The notes below the pieces were generated by a model. It saw nothing but the letters and a program-made list of their open reading frames with translations. It did no database searches and was not told where the DNA came from. The translations under genes were made by a program, and so were the position numbers. A DNA stretch of 64,000 bases from Terramyces sp. JEL0728. Taxonomy: Eukaryota > Chytridiomycota > Chytridiomycetes > Rhizophydiales > Terramycetaceae. Where the stretch lies: the NCBI GenBank assembly GCA_027603945.1, contig JADIIU010000005.1, positions 186,001 to 250,000 on the forward strand, written 5' to 3'. This document shows, one piece after another, positions 22,940 to 32,442 of the stretch (the first letter of the stretch is position 1; every line of letters begins with the position of its first letter).

Positions 22940-24295
22940 ATGGAAACCGCTGAAATTATAAATAACGTACTTGCAGATATTTAATGGTAGCCAAAAGCAA
23001 GTACTGAAGAACCTGTGTCTTCTTTCTGTTTGAAACTACGACAATCTCCTTCCCAAGCCGATGTTTGTCCGACTGCTGGAAATGACAGTAAATTTTGCTA
23101 ATAGTAGGAGATAAAAAGCAACTAGAGCCTGCTGCTATAGGTAATCATTCTTGACAAAGTGGAAATTACCTCGAACCAAGACCATGACGAAACCTTGCTT
23201 TTTCAGCCTTTTCTGTTTGCTGCTGCTGTTCTAATTGATACTACTACCCAGCGCGAGGTATACTTTCTGGAAGATAACCAAACTTCCATTCTTACAGGGT
23301 CCACCACCTCCAGTGTACATAACCTGCTCGACCCTGAAAATGACCTCAAAGCAGGGTCGTTCTTGATATTCCCAGACATTTCTGTTCGAAAAGCTGGCAC
23401 GTACACACTGAAAATTGTACTATTCAAGATCGAAGGGTAATATTTGCTAACATAGTGGGTCCAGTGATCCTCTTGAGTTGACAAGTAAAGTCGTGAGGCA
23501 AGGCGAACTGGCGACAGAGCCATTTGAAGTGGTTGCTACTACATCTGGAGCTCCGAAAAGGAAAAAGATTCCTCCAACTGCGCTTTCAAAGTCGTTTTCC
23601 AGTCAAGGGATGAAAATGAAGTTGAAACGCCAGCCAAGGTAGGTCAAGTTTAATTCAGATCCAATTGGGTAATAGAAAATGCAAATAATAGCCCTCCGCC
23701 AGCAAAGCGAAGAAAGGCTGAACCAGATACTCTATCTGATGAGCCAGAAATAAACGTGAAACGGCCCAGAAAATTACCAGCAAAAGCAATAGAAAATGAG
23801 GATGAAAGCGAGAATTACAAACCAAAAGTGCAGTTAGAGGCTGTTCAAGAAAGACGGAAACTTTCTAGTATCAGAGACTTGTTAAATGGCGAAAACGGAA
23901 TTCATTCGGACAACCAGAGTCACTCTAGCACAAACCCTAGACCAGTGACTCCTCAGCATCCGAACGACGATTTTCGTACTCTACCACCTATTCTTCCGCC
24001 CAAAAGAGAAACAGTATATGGAAAACCGTCCCCAGAAAATCATTCTAGACCTTTTCCAAATTTCGATCGGCGTGAGAGGCCATACTTGCCGCCTCCAGCA
24101 TCTCTTTTACATTACCGTCCGTACAGACCATACGATAGCCAGCCGCCCTGGTATTCCACGTATCCCCCTTACCATCGCACTCCGCATTTGGAATATTGGC
24201 AAAACCACCATTCTCGAGCCCCTAATGATCAAAACTATGGCCATTATGAACCAACAAGGCGTGAGCAATATGAATCAAAGCACAGGCGTGAATAA
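22940..24295 (+). CDS. velvet-domain regulator 4
   Basis: Spliced 417-aa product; introns of 24, 20, 19, 19 and 20 nt. First exon METAEIINN, followed by FCLKLRQSPSQADVCPTAGND, QLEPAAIVEI, FQPFLFAAAVLID, FLIFPDISVRKAGTYTLKIV and SKSFSSQGMKMKLKRQPR. The closest relative in the window is velvet 3: same intron positions, shared PTAGND/PQAGND segment, shared SNW(V/I)(I/M)EN start of the tail, and a basic KRPRK patch that could be a nuclear localisation signal. The tail ends in a Pro/Tyr-rich stretch. Likely a recent tandem duplicate of velvet 3. Confidence 0.92.
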
Positions 24296-24708
24296 TAGAT
24301 TAGTGCTGGCATAATAAATACTCTTATATCTCGTTTTATAACTTTCCTACGATTGCAGGCAGTCTAGAACTTCTGTCTGATTACTGAAGCAACTTTTTTG
24401 CCAAATTCGGTTACAAGTGGGAAAAATCCAGGTACTTGGATTGTACCACAACACATTCGCCCCGTGCTTCTTTGTTCCATTGCATGTACTTGATGAAGAG
24501 AGTAAAGACTACTAAACTCTAACGGACAATTAGTTTATAATATTTGTGCCAATTATAGTAACCGTGAGCATTTCAAAATCGAGAGTGGCGGCCATTTTGA
24601 TTAGTACATAATGAAATCCAAGTAGCACACGATAGATATATAAATGTGTGTACTGGATAAGTTTATTTACACTGGAAGACGCGTTTCAATTCAACTAATT
24701 TCCGCCCA
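24296..24708. other. intergenic, 413 nt
   Basis: Between velvet 4 and velvet 5, both on the plus strand. A TATA-like stretch (atatataaatgtg) lies near 24637, about 70 nt before the next ATG. No relic of the interleaved minus-strand gene is detectable here. Confidence 0.5.
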
Positions 24709-25883
24709 ATGCTAAAATCCAATAACCTTGCCGTGAGGACAATCTAAAATTTAGACAACAGTAAAAGACAGTGAAAATGAAGTTGAATACACGCTTTGTG
24801 TCAGGCAAAATCCCGTCCAGTCCGCAGTATCCCAAGCACATGCCAAGTTAGGTATTTTCACGATAATCGCAGTACACAGAACGTTGCTTGACCCAGCAGT
24901 AATAGGTATTCATCGAATAATATCCAGTGGAGCTGAAAATGAAACCTCTGCCTTCGTATACCCCACCCCGTGTTTATCAACCAATATTATTCGCTCACGC
25001 AATTCTGGTAGATAAAGACGCTTTGCAGGAAATACTGTACCTGCCGGATAAGGTTACGAAGGCATTGGGCGGATCATTGTCATCATCGCTTTATAACTTG
25101 AACGACCCTGAACAGGAATTCTCATTACGCCATTTTTTTGTATTTCCGGATATTTCGGTTAGAATTGAAGGACATTTTAGATTAAAAATAGTAATGTACA
25201 GAATTGAAGGGTAATCTGGACTTATATAGTGGGGAGCTGAACCCAGTTACTTACCTTCCTAAAATTAAACAAGAAGCCTTTGTTTATACAGAGCCTTTTC
25301 AGGTATACGCTGTTTCATGTACATTTTACTAAAGACTAGATTTTCAAAAACCAACCAATCCTTCGCTGCTATCAGTGTCGTTTTCCGAACAAGGCGTAAA
25401 GATGAAGTTGAAGAGACAAGCCAAGTATTCTAATTTAACATCAGACCACTGTTGATAGCTGCAAGCGATTCTGGATCAGCGCCAGAAACACAGACACCAA
25501 AAAAGAAGAAACAAAGGGTTTATCCAAGCAAGTATGATATTCCAGAGTCCAAACGGAAATTGATCAGCCGTCCTCATAGCATCGGTGATCATTCAAAGAC
25601 ATTGTATCCGTACCAGAGTGACTGTGATTCCGTTCGATTACCGCCAATTTATCATTTCTACAACCAGCACGAAGGAGTTCAAAATCACCCATGTCCACCA
25701 AAAACGCATTCTGATTATAGTCGCGATGACTACCCGCGCGATTCTGGCTATCCTACCATTACAGCAAGTCAGCAATATCCGTATTCAGAACCATACCACT
25801 ATTTTTACGGGAGGCAGCATCCTCGACCTCCTTACATGTATGCTCCAAGGCAATACCATCCGTATAGTCTTAAACATCAGTGA
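24709..25883 (+). CDS. velvet-domain regulator 5
   Basis: Spliced 349-aa protein with six introns (22, 21, 22, 19, 21, 20 nt). First exon MLKSNNLA, then EVEYTLCVRQNPVQSAV, LLDPAVIVEL, YQPILFAHAILVD, FFVFPDISVRIEGHFRLKIV and SVSFSEQGVKMKLKRQ. One intron inside the segment after the EPFQVYAV block is unique to this copy. The tail has a KKKKQR patch and a Pro/Tyr/His-rich end. The N-terminus is closest to velvet 1. It is the last gene of the array and converges on the delta-COP gene 95 nt downstream. Confidence 0.9.
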
Positions 25884-25978
25884 AATAAAGAATAGTGTGT
25901 GGTTTAGGGAAGCTATCGCCCGATTTTTGATTACACAGAAACAGGAATTGCAATAAATCATTTGGTACTACGGTTTTA

Positions 25979-27641
25979 TTAGGCGATTTCAAATCCATCA
26001 GTGACAAGAGATACTTGACTGGAATATTCGACGCTTCCTCCATCAACACTTGCAACATTTTGCACCTATATTAATGAAATTTACCTGAATATCACTGAAG
26101 GATTGAGAGCTGGTGAAATGCACTTGGATCGGGTAAAGATTGCTTGCATCATCAGTTTCAACATTGAATTCAAACAAACTGCTAGTATTTTCAGAGTTAA
26201 TACTTGGGATTTGCCATACTATTGTTTTCGAGTTTCTGTCAATGTGGTATTGTCCATATTCAGGAGCAGTTGCCGTTGGCGGGTTAACACTGGTGTATGG
26301 AATGATTATCGAAACGTTTTTGAGTGTAATTTGTTTCTGAAGATCATATTCGATTGTAACATCACATCCTGATTGTGTAGGCGATGGCCAGCAGTTTACC
26401 AACAGCGGAAGAGCAGATTCGTCTTTACTGCTGTATCTCCATTTAAGAATTCCCAATGGCTGTGCAACTGGGAATGGTCTGTTTGGATCTTTTAGTGCCA
26501 ACACCGAGTTTGAACCCCATAATCCTTTATCTACGTTTGGATGAGTCTACATTAAGAAAAAGCACCTTGAATTGTAATCCCAGCCCCTGATTGAAAGCAA
26601 CGTTGAGAGTCACTCTAGCTTTTGATTCATCATTGACTTTTAGCAACATACTTCCATTGACCTCCAGGCTGGATAATCCTCCATCTCTGTTGGCAGTTGC
26701 TGATATTTTTTCTTCAACAATGACATGAATGCTACGTTAATAGAATTTACCCTTCTTCATCAACCACTGGTTCCGGTTCTGCTTGAGGCAACAACGGAGC
26801 ATCCTTTACCCCTTCTTCGGCTTGAATTGTTTCCACAAGTGAAGATTGAACAGTCTTTTTTCCTAGTTGCATGCCTTTACCCATACCTGGCACAACCTTT
26901 GGTGCAGGCGGAGTGTAGGAATTGAATTGTGATGGAGCGTACGAGCTGGTAGTGGTAAATCCCGCAGATGATCCAGTATTGTTAGTGTATGCTCCTGCAC
27001 TAGAGGAGTAACCGCTTGATGGATAACCGCCAGGAGTTTTCCCATCAGACTTTTTCAAGTCCATTAATTGAGCTCGTCTCTTCATTTCTTCTCTTGCCTC
27101 AATTTCCTTGTTCTTTTCAATTTCCGCTTGAATTCTTTCATCATTACTTTCCATAGCAGAAATGGTTTTGATTTGACTATCATTAGCTATCCAATACCCC
27201 AAATTGATGTTTTCTCTGAAGCCTAGCGAAATTACCTCGTCAAAAACTAGAATCAATTCGAATCGCTGCTTCACAATTTCCTTTTCTTCGGTTGATCTGC
27301 AGTATTCAGAAACAACCCGAGCAAACAAATGAAGTGTATCAATATCCTGCAAAATATTAGAGTTTTTGTTTGTAATCAAAATGATATATAATTCATCTAG
27401 CGGCTGGGATTAAATGCAATTACTTGGTAAACGTAACGAACAGCTTCTGTTTCTACAAAAGTGTGTTGGTCAGCACTACCCAACAATTTTGGAAATGCGT
27501 TCAGCAACCCTTCAATTCTCGACCTTGTCATTTCTACAAATTGGCGAGACAATATCGCTGATTTAGTCAATCACAAACCTTTTCCTTGCTTAGTGCATAT
27601 TGAAGCTGCGAGTACAACCTGGGATTAATTACGATTACCAT
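25979..27641 (-). CDS. RET2: coatomer delta subunit (delta-COP)
   Basis: Spliced 514-aa protein, six introns of 19-21 nt. Subunit of the COPI coat that drives Golgi-to-ER transport. The N-terminal longin domain ([36 protein letters not shown] is split over three exons) is followed by [19 protein letters not shown], a linker with Gly/Ser/Pro-rich sequence, and the C-terminal mu-homology domain ([38 protein letters not shown]). The first exon consists of the ATG alone (27639-27641), followed at once by a 20-nt intron. Start is 32 nt from the divergent BABAM1-like ATG. Confidence 0.95.
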
Positions 27642-27673
27642 TTTTTTGAAAGCAAAAATGTTTGCCACGTTGA

Positions 27674-28316
27674 ATGAAGGAGAGAATTGTAGTTTTCACT
27701 GACTGTAGCTGTTTGCAATCGATTCATCGCTAGATCAAAAGAAGCTGGAAACAACAAAGCTGTTACTGAAGCGGTTTATTACACAGAAGCAATATTTGCA
27801 TGAACAGGACTTTGGCATTTTGGTTCTGAATCAGAGCACAGTTTGGCATCTGGCACTAACATCGAATCAGAGCACCCTATTCCATGCGATTGATGCGATT
27901 CAGACAGTAGAGTCGCCATCATGGGGTATCTTTTGCTAACATAGACGCGGAGAGTTTGTTTGAGTGCCTGCATGGACTGGAAGATGGTCTGCGTATAATA
28001 TTAATATACGCAAGAAGCAATGTCAAGCCAGAAATCAACCAACAAAAAGTACCCGCAATTAACTCAGGTTAAAGAATTTTACGAAAAGAATACAAATTTC
28101 TGTATAGATTTGTTATATCTTCACGACAAGCAGAGCGAAACAAACAATGTTCAAGAGATTTACGATACTCTTGGGTTGCTGGAAAGCGAGCAGAGTCGTT
28201 CTTATGAATTGACAAAAAACTACCAACGATATCTCCTGGCAATGACTGAGCTCCTCGGAAACTTTACTCTGCGAAGTACAAAGGAGAATTGTCACCATTG
28301 GGAGTTTGGCCAATAA
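27674..28316 (+). CDS. BABAM1: BABAM1/MERIT40-like vWA protein
   Basis: Spliced 194-aa product with three introns (20, 19 and 19 nt). The von Willebrand A-like fold reads MKERILFAIDSSLD, KLLLKRFITQKQYLH, FGILVLNQSTVWHLALTSN, SLFECLHGLEDGL, LRIILIYARSNVKPE and FCIDLLYLHDK. These match in order the blocks of MERIT40, the scaffold of the BRISC and BRCA1-A K63-deubiquitinase complexes. The protein is shorter than the animal homologue, lacking the N-terminal extension. Assignment is by motif order and spacing; another small vWA family remains possible. It shares a 32-nt divergent promoter with delta-COP. Confidence 0.7.
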
Positions 28317-28735
28317 ATTGTATTTCAGGTGTAATAGTATTTACATGGTAATTGTTGGAATCTCTGCTGGTAGAATCGTTGAAGGGCATGGGATAAGGAA
28401 ACATGTTTATAAACAAACGGCTAGATGGCGACTTTGATCAAACATCGCATTCCGATATCAAAATAACAATATGTGAATACTATTAGCTCTTTATTAATAA
28501 TATCCTTTAATTTGCTCCTACTTTTGGTATTCCAATGGCCTCCTTCGGCATTAGGGCACACAATGAAGCCAAAGCTTCAACCCAAAAGTTGCTGCTAGCT
28601 GGCATTTAACCGCAAAGGAAATAATGAGCAGTTGCAGGATTATAGATTTCAACTAGATTTGTTTCACAACAAATGTGATACGTTATGCGTGGATGTTGGT
28701 AAATAAATACGAAAATTGAAACATGGAGTTTGCCC
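28317..28735. other. intergenic, 419 nt
   Basis: AT-rich spacer upstream of the membrane-protein cluster. No ORF, repeat or RNA gene is supported; short pyrimidine and AT runs may be promoter elements. Confidence 0.5.
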
Positions 28736-29674
28736 ATGTCTGCAACAGCTACTCAAGCGCCAAATACGACAACCAATCCTCCGGCACCTGCTCCAACAAC
28801 AACAAACGCTCCGCCGGCAACTACAAATGCGCAACAAGCTACTACAAATGCCGCAGTAACGACAATCGGCTCGAAATCTCAAGAGGCAGCAACTACCAAT
28901 CAAGTATTTACAACGCTAAGTAACGGCAATATTGTAACAATTACTGGGCCAGCACCAACTGCAAGCGGAACTTCAAGCAACGCTGCAAACCCTATTGATT
29001 TCAAATCAACAGGATTTATCATCGCGTATATTGTAGCCGGTGTAGTATTCATTCTGCTTGTAATATTTGTATTGTACAGATCCAGATCAAAGAGTAAAGA
29101 GTCTCTGTTGGATTTACAAGCTGCAAGTGGAACAGCACCGCCTGCTCCTCAAAATAAGATTCCAGTATTGACTGACTTACCATTTTTAACAGAAACTATT
29201 CCAGATAGACATCCAAATCCTTCTTCAAACGTGTATGTACAAGAAAATGCTCCTGGATGGAGTGTAAGTTTCTGTTTACTCTAGGGACCTAAAGCAAGAA
29301 CGCCATCTCCACAACCGCAGTATGCTCAATATCCTATCCCGCCATCTGGCCAATTGATGCCAAACCACAGTCCTGAGACACGCAACCGCACCAGCCCAGA
29401 AATGAAAAGCGGGTCGTACAAAGGCAGTCCAGAACCAAATGCTGCAAGACCATTGCCAAACCCTCCTGGTGATCAATATCACGGCGAGCCTTACGATATA
29501 CACTATTATCAGAATGCGAGCCAGTACTACGACCAAAACCAACATGCACAATACTACGACCAAAATCAACATGCGCAGTACTACGATCAAAATCATCAGC
29601 AATATTATCAGCAATATCCGCCACAAAATGCTAATTATCAGCAGTACGGATATAATCCCGAGCAAAAGCAATAA
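28736..29674 (+). CDS. mucin-like single-pass membrane protein A
   Basis: Spliced 305 aa, one 21-nt intron that falls right after the motif APGWS. The ectodomain is Thr/Ala/Pro-rich (TTNPPAPAPTTTNAPPATT), then comes one membrane helix at about residues 92-113 (GFIIAYIVAGVVFILLVIF) and a basic stop-transfer YRSRSKSK. The cytoplasmic tail ends in Gln/Tyr-rich repeats (QYYDQNQHA three times, 29523-29600). There is no N-terminal signal peptide, so the helix may act as a reverse signal-anchor, or an upstream exon has been missed. NAPGWS in the tail is shared with the next gene. Confidence 0.75.
29523..29600 (+). repeat. 27-nt coding tandem repeat, QYYDQNQHA
   Basis: Three near-identical units encode QYYDQNQHA at the C-terminus of membrane protein A. 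Small third-position differences between units show it is older than the repeat at 38.8 kb. Confidence 0.8.
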
Positions 29675-29778
29675 AGTTACCAAAATTTTGGATAGTTGGC
29701 GAAATTAAGGGCGGGTAATTAAAAACGCCGCTTTAACTTTAAAAAATAAGGGTCGTAAAAAAATTACCTTTTTTAAGA

Positions 29779-30894
29779 ATGGCAGTTGGAGTGTTTAAAA
29801 GAAGCCCTGATCAACCTGCCAGTCAAGCTCCAAGTGCTCCTAAAACTCAAGCACCTGCAGCTCCTCCTGCCCAAACACAAGCTCCATCTTCACCAACCAA
29901 TAACCCACCAGCAAACACTCCACCTCAAGCAACCAGTAATCCAAGTAGTTCCAACGGCAATTCAAATGGAAATTCAAACGGCAATTCAAACGGCAATTCC
30001 AACGGCAATTCAAATGGTAATTCAAACGGCAATTCCAATGGCAATTCCAACAGCAATTCTAATGGCAACTCCTCTCCAAATCCTACTCAGCAATCAAACA
30101 ACAATAATAATGTCCCAAACGCAACTTTGAATCTTGGCCCAACAGCAGTTGTTAATAATCCTGCCAATTCTGCTGGATCTGTAACTGGAATCAATGGAAA
30201 CACAGTTACTCCAACCGATTCTCCAGGTACTAGCTCTCCTCAAAATAATTCAATCAACTTTGCATCTGGAGGTTTCATTGCATTTTATGTTATTGCTGGA
30301 TTGATTGCATTTGGCTGCTTAATCTACCTTTTACTCACTGCTGGTAAACGCAAGCCAAATAAAGAAGCTTTCCGTGATCTGCATCCCATGGACAGAGCCG
30401 AAAAGTTTGAGCCTGCAACTACTAGATCATCAAACAATTCGTATGCAGCTGTGCCAAAGTTGGAAGAAATCCCAGTTTTTACTGAAGTAGTATCGAACCC
30501 ATCTTATAACCAATCTCTTGATTCTGGACAAACTGCAAGACTTGAACAACCGCAAGAAGAGTCTTTGTACATGAGCACAAATGCACCTGGATGGAGCGGA
30601 AAGAGACCTGCTGTTGAAACTGCTCGATCACAATCTCAGCGTTACGTCCGTCCTCAATACATGTCTCCAGTCCGATCAAACTCCTATGGACAAAGAAACG
30701 ATCAAGATGTCTGGGGCTACGATCATGGCTACAACGAAAATCACTACTCTTATCCGTCGACATATACCACTGAGGAATATGAGCGCTATGGGTCACCAAA
30801 TTCCCAGCAGTACTCCAGCAAAAAATATGCACAGAATAATACTTTTGATGAAAATGCTATTTGGGAAGGGCAGCCTGCATATCGCAACTATTAG
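29779..30894 (+). CDS. mucin-like single-pass membrane protein B
   Basis: Intronless, 371 aa. The ectodomain starts with Pro/Ala/Gln-rich sequence and holds an Asn-Gly-Asn-Ser tandem array (29952-30068). One transmembrane helix lies at about residues 165-190 (FIAFYVIAGLIAFGCLIYLLL), followed by GKRKPNKEAF. The tail carries EEIPVFTEVV, NAPGWSGKRP and a Tyr-rich end (WGYDHGYNENHYSYPS). Shared tail motifs and adjacency mark it as a tandem paralogue of protein A. Like A, it lacks a conventional signal peptide (starts MAVGVFKRSPDQP). Surface or wall-sensor role is inference. Confidence 0.8.
   Translation: MAVGVFKRSPDQPASQAPSAPKTQAPAAPPAQTQAPSSPTNNPPANTPPQATSNPSSSNGNSNGNSNGNSNGNSNGNSNGNSNGNSNGNSNSNSNGNSSPNPTQQSNNNNNVPNATLNLGPTAVVNNPANSAGSVTGINGNTVTPTDSPGTSSPQNNSINFASGGFIAFYVIAGLIAFGCLIYLLLTAGKRKPNKEAFRDLHPMDRAEKFEPATTRSSNNSYAAVPKLEEIPVFTEVVSNPSYNQSLDSGQTARLEQPQEESLYMSTNAPGWSGKRPAVETARSQSQRYVRPQYMSPVRSNSYGQRNDQDVWGYDHGYNENHYSYPSTYTTEEYERYGSPNSQQYSSKKYAQNNTFDENAIWEGQPAYRNY
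29952..30068 (+). repeat. 12-nt coding tandem repeat, (Asn-Gly-Asn-Ser)n
   Basis: About ten imperfect units of the form aatggcaattca within the ectodomain of membrane protein B. They encode NGNS, with synonymous variation (aat/aac, ggc/gga/ggt). Likely length-variable between strains. Confidence 0.85.
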
Positions 30895-31007
30895 ATCCTT
30901 AGTTTTGGTAATATATATGATTTATGTGATATTGAAACCTGTTTCATATTGAGTAGTACAACAATGGATCGCTGCCGAAACAGTATATCAAGCTATAACT
31001 ACAAATT

Positions 31008-32192
31008 TTATTCTTTAATAGGAGAAAGCGGATTCGCCTGTCTTTGCAGGACTTCTGGCCCGTAATCAAAACTAAATTTCCGTCCTCCTACTATTTCAGG
31101 CGACTGCGAACGTGGAATATCCAGCTGTCTTTGTGGATAATCGAATACGGACGGTGGATCTTTAGGCGGAGGTGGGAATTCGAACCCAGATAAGGGTCTA
31201 TCCACTGTTTGTGGTTCAGCTGGAGCGAACACGTTCTGCCAGTGCATGGAATCTCTTGATTTCTTGTGACTTGCAGACTTGTTATCCTCTTTCTGCATAT
31301 CCCCTGGTTCGTTGGTAGCTTCATTCAAGTTTTGGGAAAACGATTGCATTGAGTTTTGATGTCTTTCCAGTGTTGCTTCCAGATTAGCCGTTGGAACAAG
31401 CGGTAGTGGAGGGATAGGCGCCATACTAGTGATTGACGGTGCGTACATACTCGACACCCTATGCACACTTATTGGTTCATTGCTATTCAGATATAATAGA
31501 GTATGTCTAGGATCACTGTATAATCGAGTGTCCATTGCAGGGTCGGAATAAAGGTACGAATACCTTGAATCGTATTGTTGCACTGGGTATGCGTACAGCT
31601 CGGCTTGCGAAGGCACGTAAGATTGCCTTGCCAAATGCGTATTAGGGTTGCTAGACAATGTCGACAGAGAGGATAATCTTCTTGGGATAGTTGTTTGATG
31701 ATACGCATCAAACGAATGTCGGGAGATTGGAGTTCTTGTATCTACTTTTTCAAGTAGGGCTGAAATATCATTCTTTTTGAATGATCTAATTGCAACGAAA
31801 ACTACCAGAGCCATCGTTACGGCTAATACTGTCAGCCCGACTATTAGAAACATGTATGAAGATGTTGGCGCTGCCGATTGTGATTTGTCAATGGTGCTTG
31901 CGTTTATACTTGGCTGCAGTGTATCTGATGCTGGAACAGGAAATGTCTCTATTAGCTGTGTAGATGTTTCTGCTGATGTATAATCCGTTGCAGTGTAATT
32001 GAAAAAATCAGTGGTAGTTATTGCTGAATCAGTGGATGTAGAATCAGTTGTTAAACTGGAGGAATTAAAGGTAGGCACTGCTGTAATAGTAGGCGCAGTT
32101 GTAATAGTGGCAGCTGTCAAAGTCCGCCTAGGTCTTCTTGTCCTGGTAAGCGTTTGACAGGCGATGCAATAAATTAACAATAGGAATTTCAT
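31008..32192 (-). CDS. mucin-like single-pass membrane protein C
   Basis: Intronless, 394 aa. Clear signal peptide MKFLLLIYCIACQ, then a Thr/Ser-rich ectodomain, one membrane helix at residues 113-136 (FLIVGLTVLAVTMALVVFVA) and a basic RSFKK stop-transfer. The cytoplasmic tail is long and rich in Tyr, Ser and Pro with several RxxS-type sites (RRLSSLSTLSSNP), consistent with phosphorylation, though that is inference. It is followed in the same direction by protein D (start 33540). Confidence 0.82.
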   Translation of the reverse strand: MKFLLLIYCIACQTLTRTRRPRRTLTAATITTAPTITAVPTFNSSSLTTDSTSTDSAITTTDFFNYTATDYTSAETSTQLIETFPVPASDTLQPSINASTIDKSQSAAPTSSYMFLIVGLTVLAVTMALVVFVAIRSFKKNDISALLEKVDTRTPISRHSFDAYHQTTIPRRLSSLSTLSSNPNTHLARQSYVPSQAELYAYPVQQYDSRYSYLYSDPAMDTRLYSDPRHTLLYLNSNEPISVHRVSSMYAPSITSMAPIPPLPLVPTANLEATLERHQNSMQSFSQNLNEATNEPGDMQKEDNKSASHKKSRDSMHWQNVFAPAEPQTVDRPLSGFEFPPPPKDPPSVFDYPQRQLDIPRSQSPEIVGGRKFSFDYGPEVLQRQANPLSPIKE

Positions 32193-32442
32193 TCAGGAGG
32201 ATATTTGTGCACGTTCAATTTATTACCTGATCCAAGCTCTTGGGCTCTTTCGTTTCTCTTATGAGGGGTGTCAAAAATCATAACGCCAGAGAAATTCAAC
32301 AATGTAAAACAAAGGGATTTCCGTTTCACCAATGGATCGGGTTGAGGGTTTTACCATTGAAAATAGATCTTTTGTATTTTCAGAGGTGCTCTTTTCAGTC
32401 AATTCTCCGTGTGCTAGATCCAAGTTTCAATTAAATAATAAT

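Noticed and set aside
27779..27973. Minus-strand 64-codon ORF
   Set aside because: Lies antisense to BABAM1-like exons whose vWA motifs and introns are clear.
27990..28011. 22-nt intron-like segment gtataatattaat... in the BABAM1-like gene
   Set aside because: Reading through it gives LRIILIYARSNVKPE, which matches the MERIT40 fold; the true intron is the 19-nt one just downstream.
31175..31200. tRNA T-loop-like string (ttcgaacccag)
   Set aside because: Inside the coding sequence of membrane protein C, with no cloverleaf arms around it.
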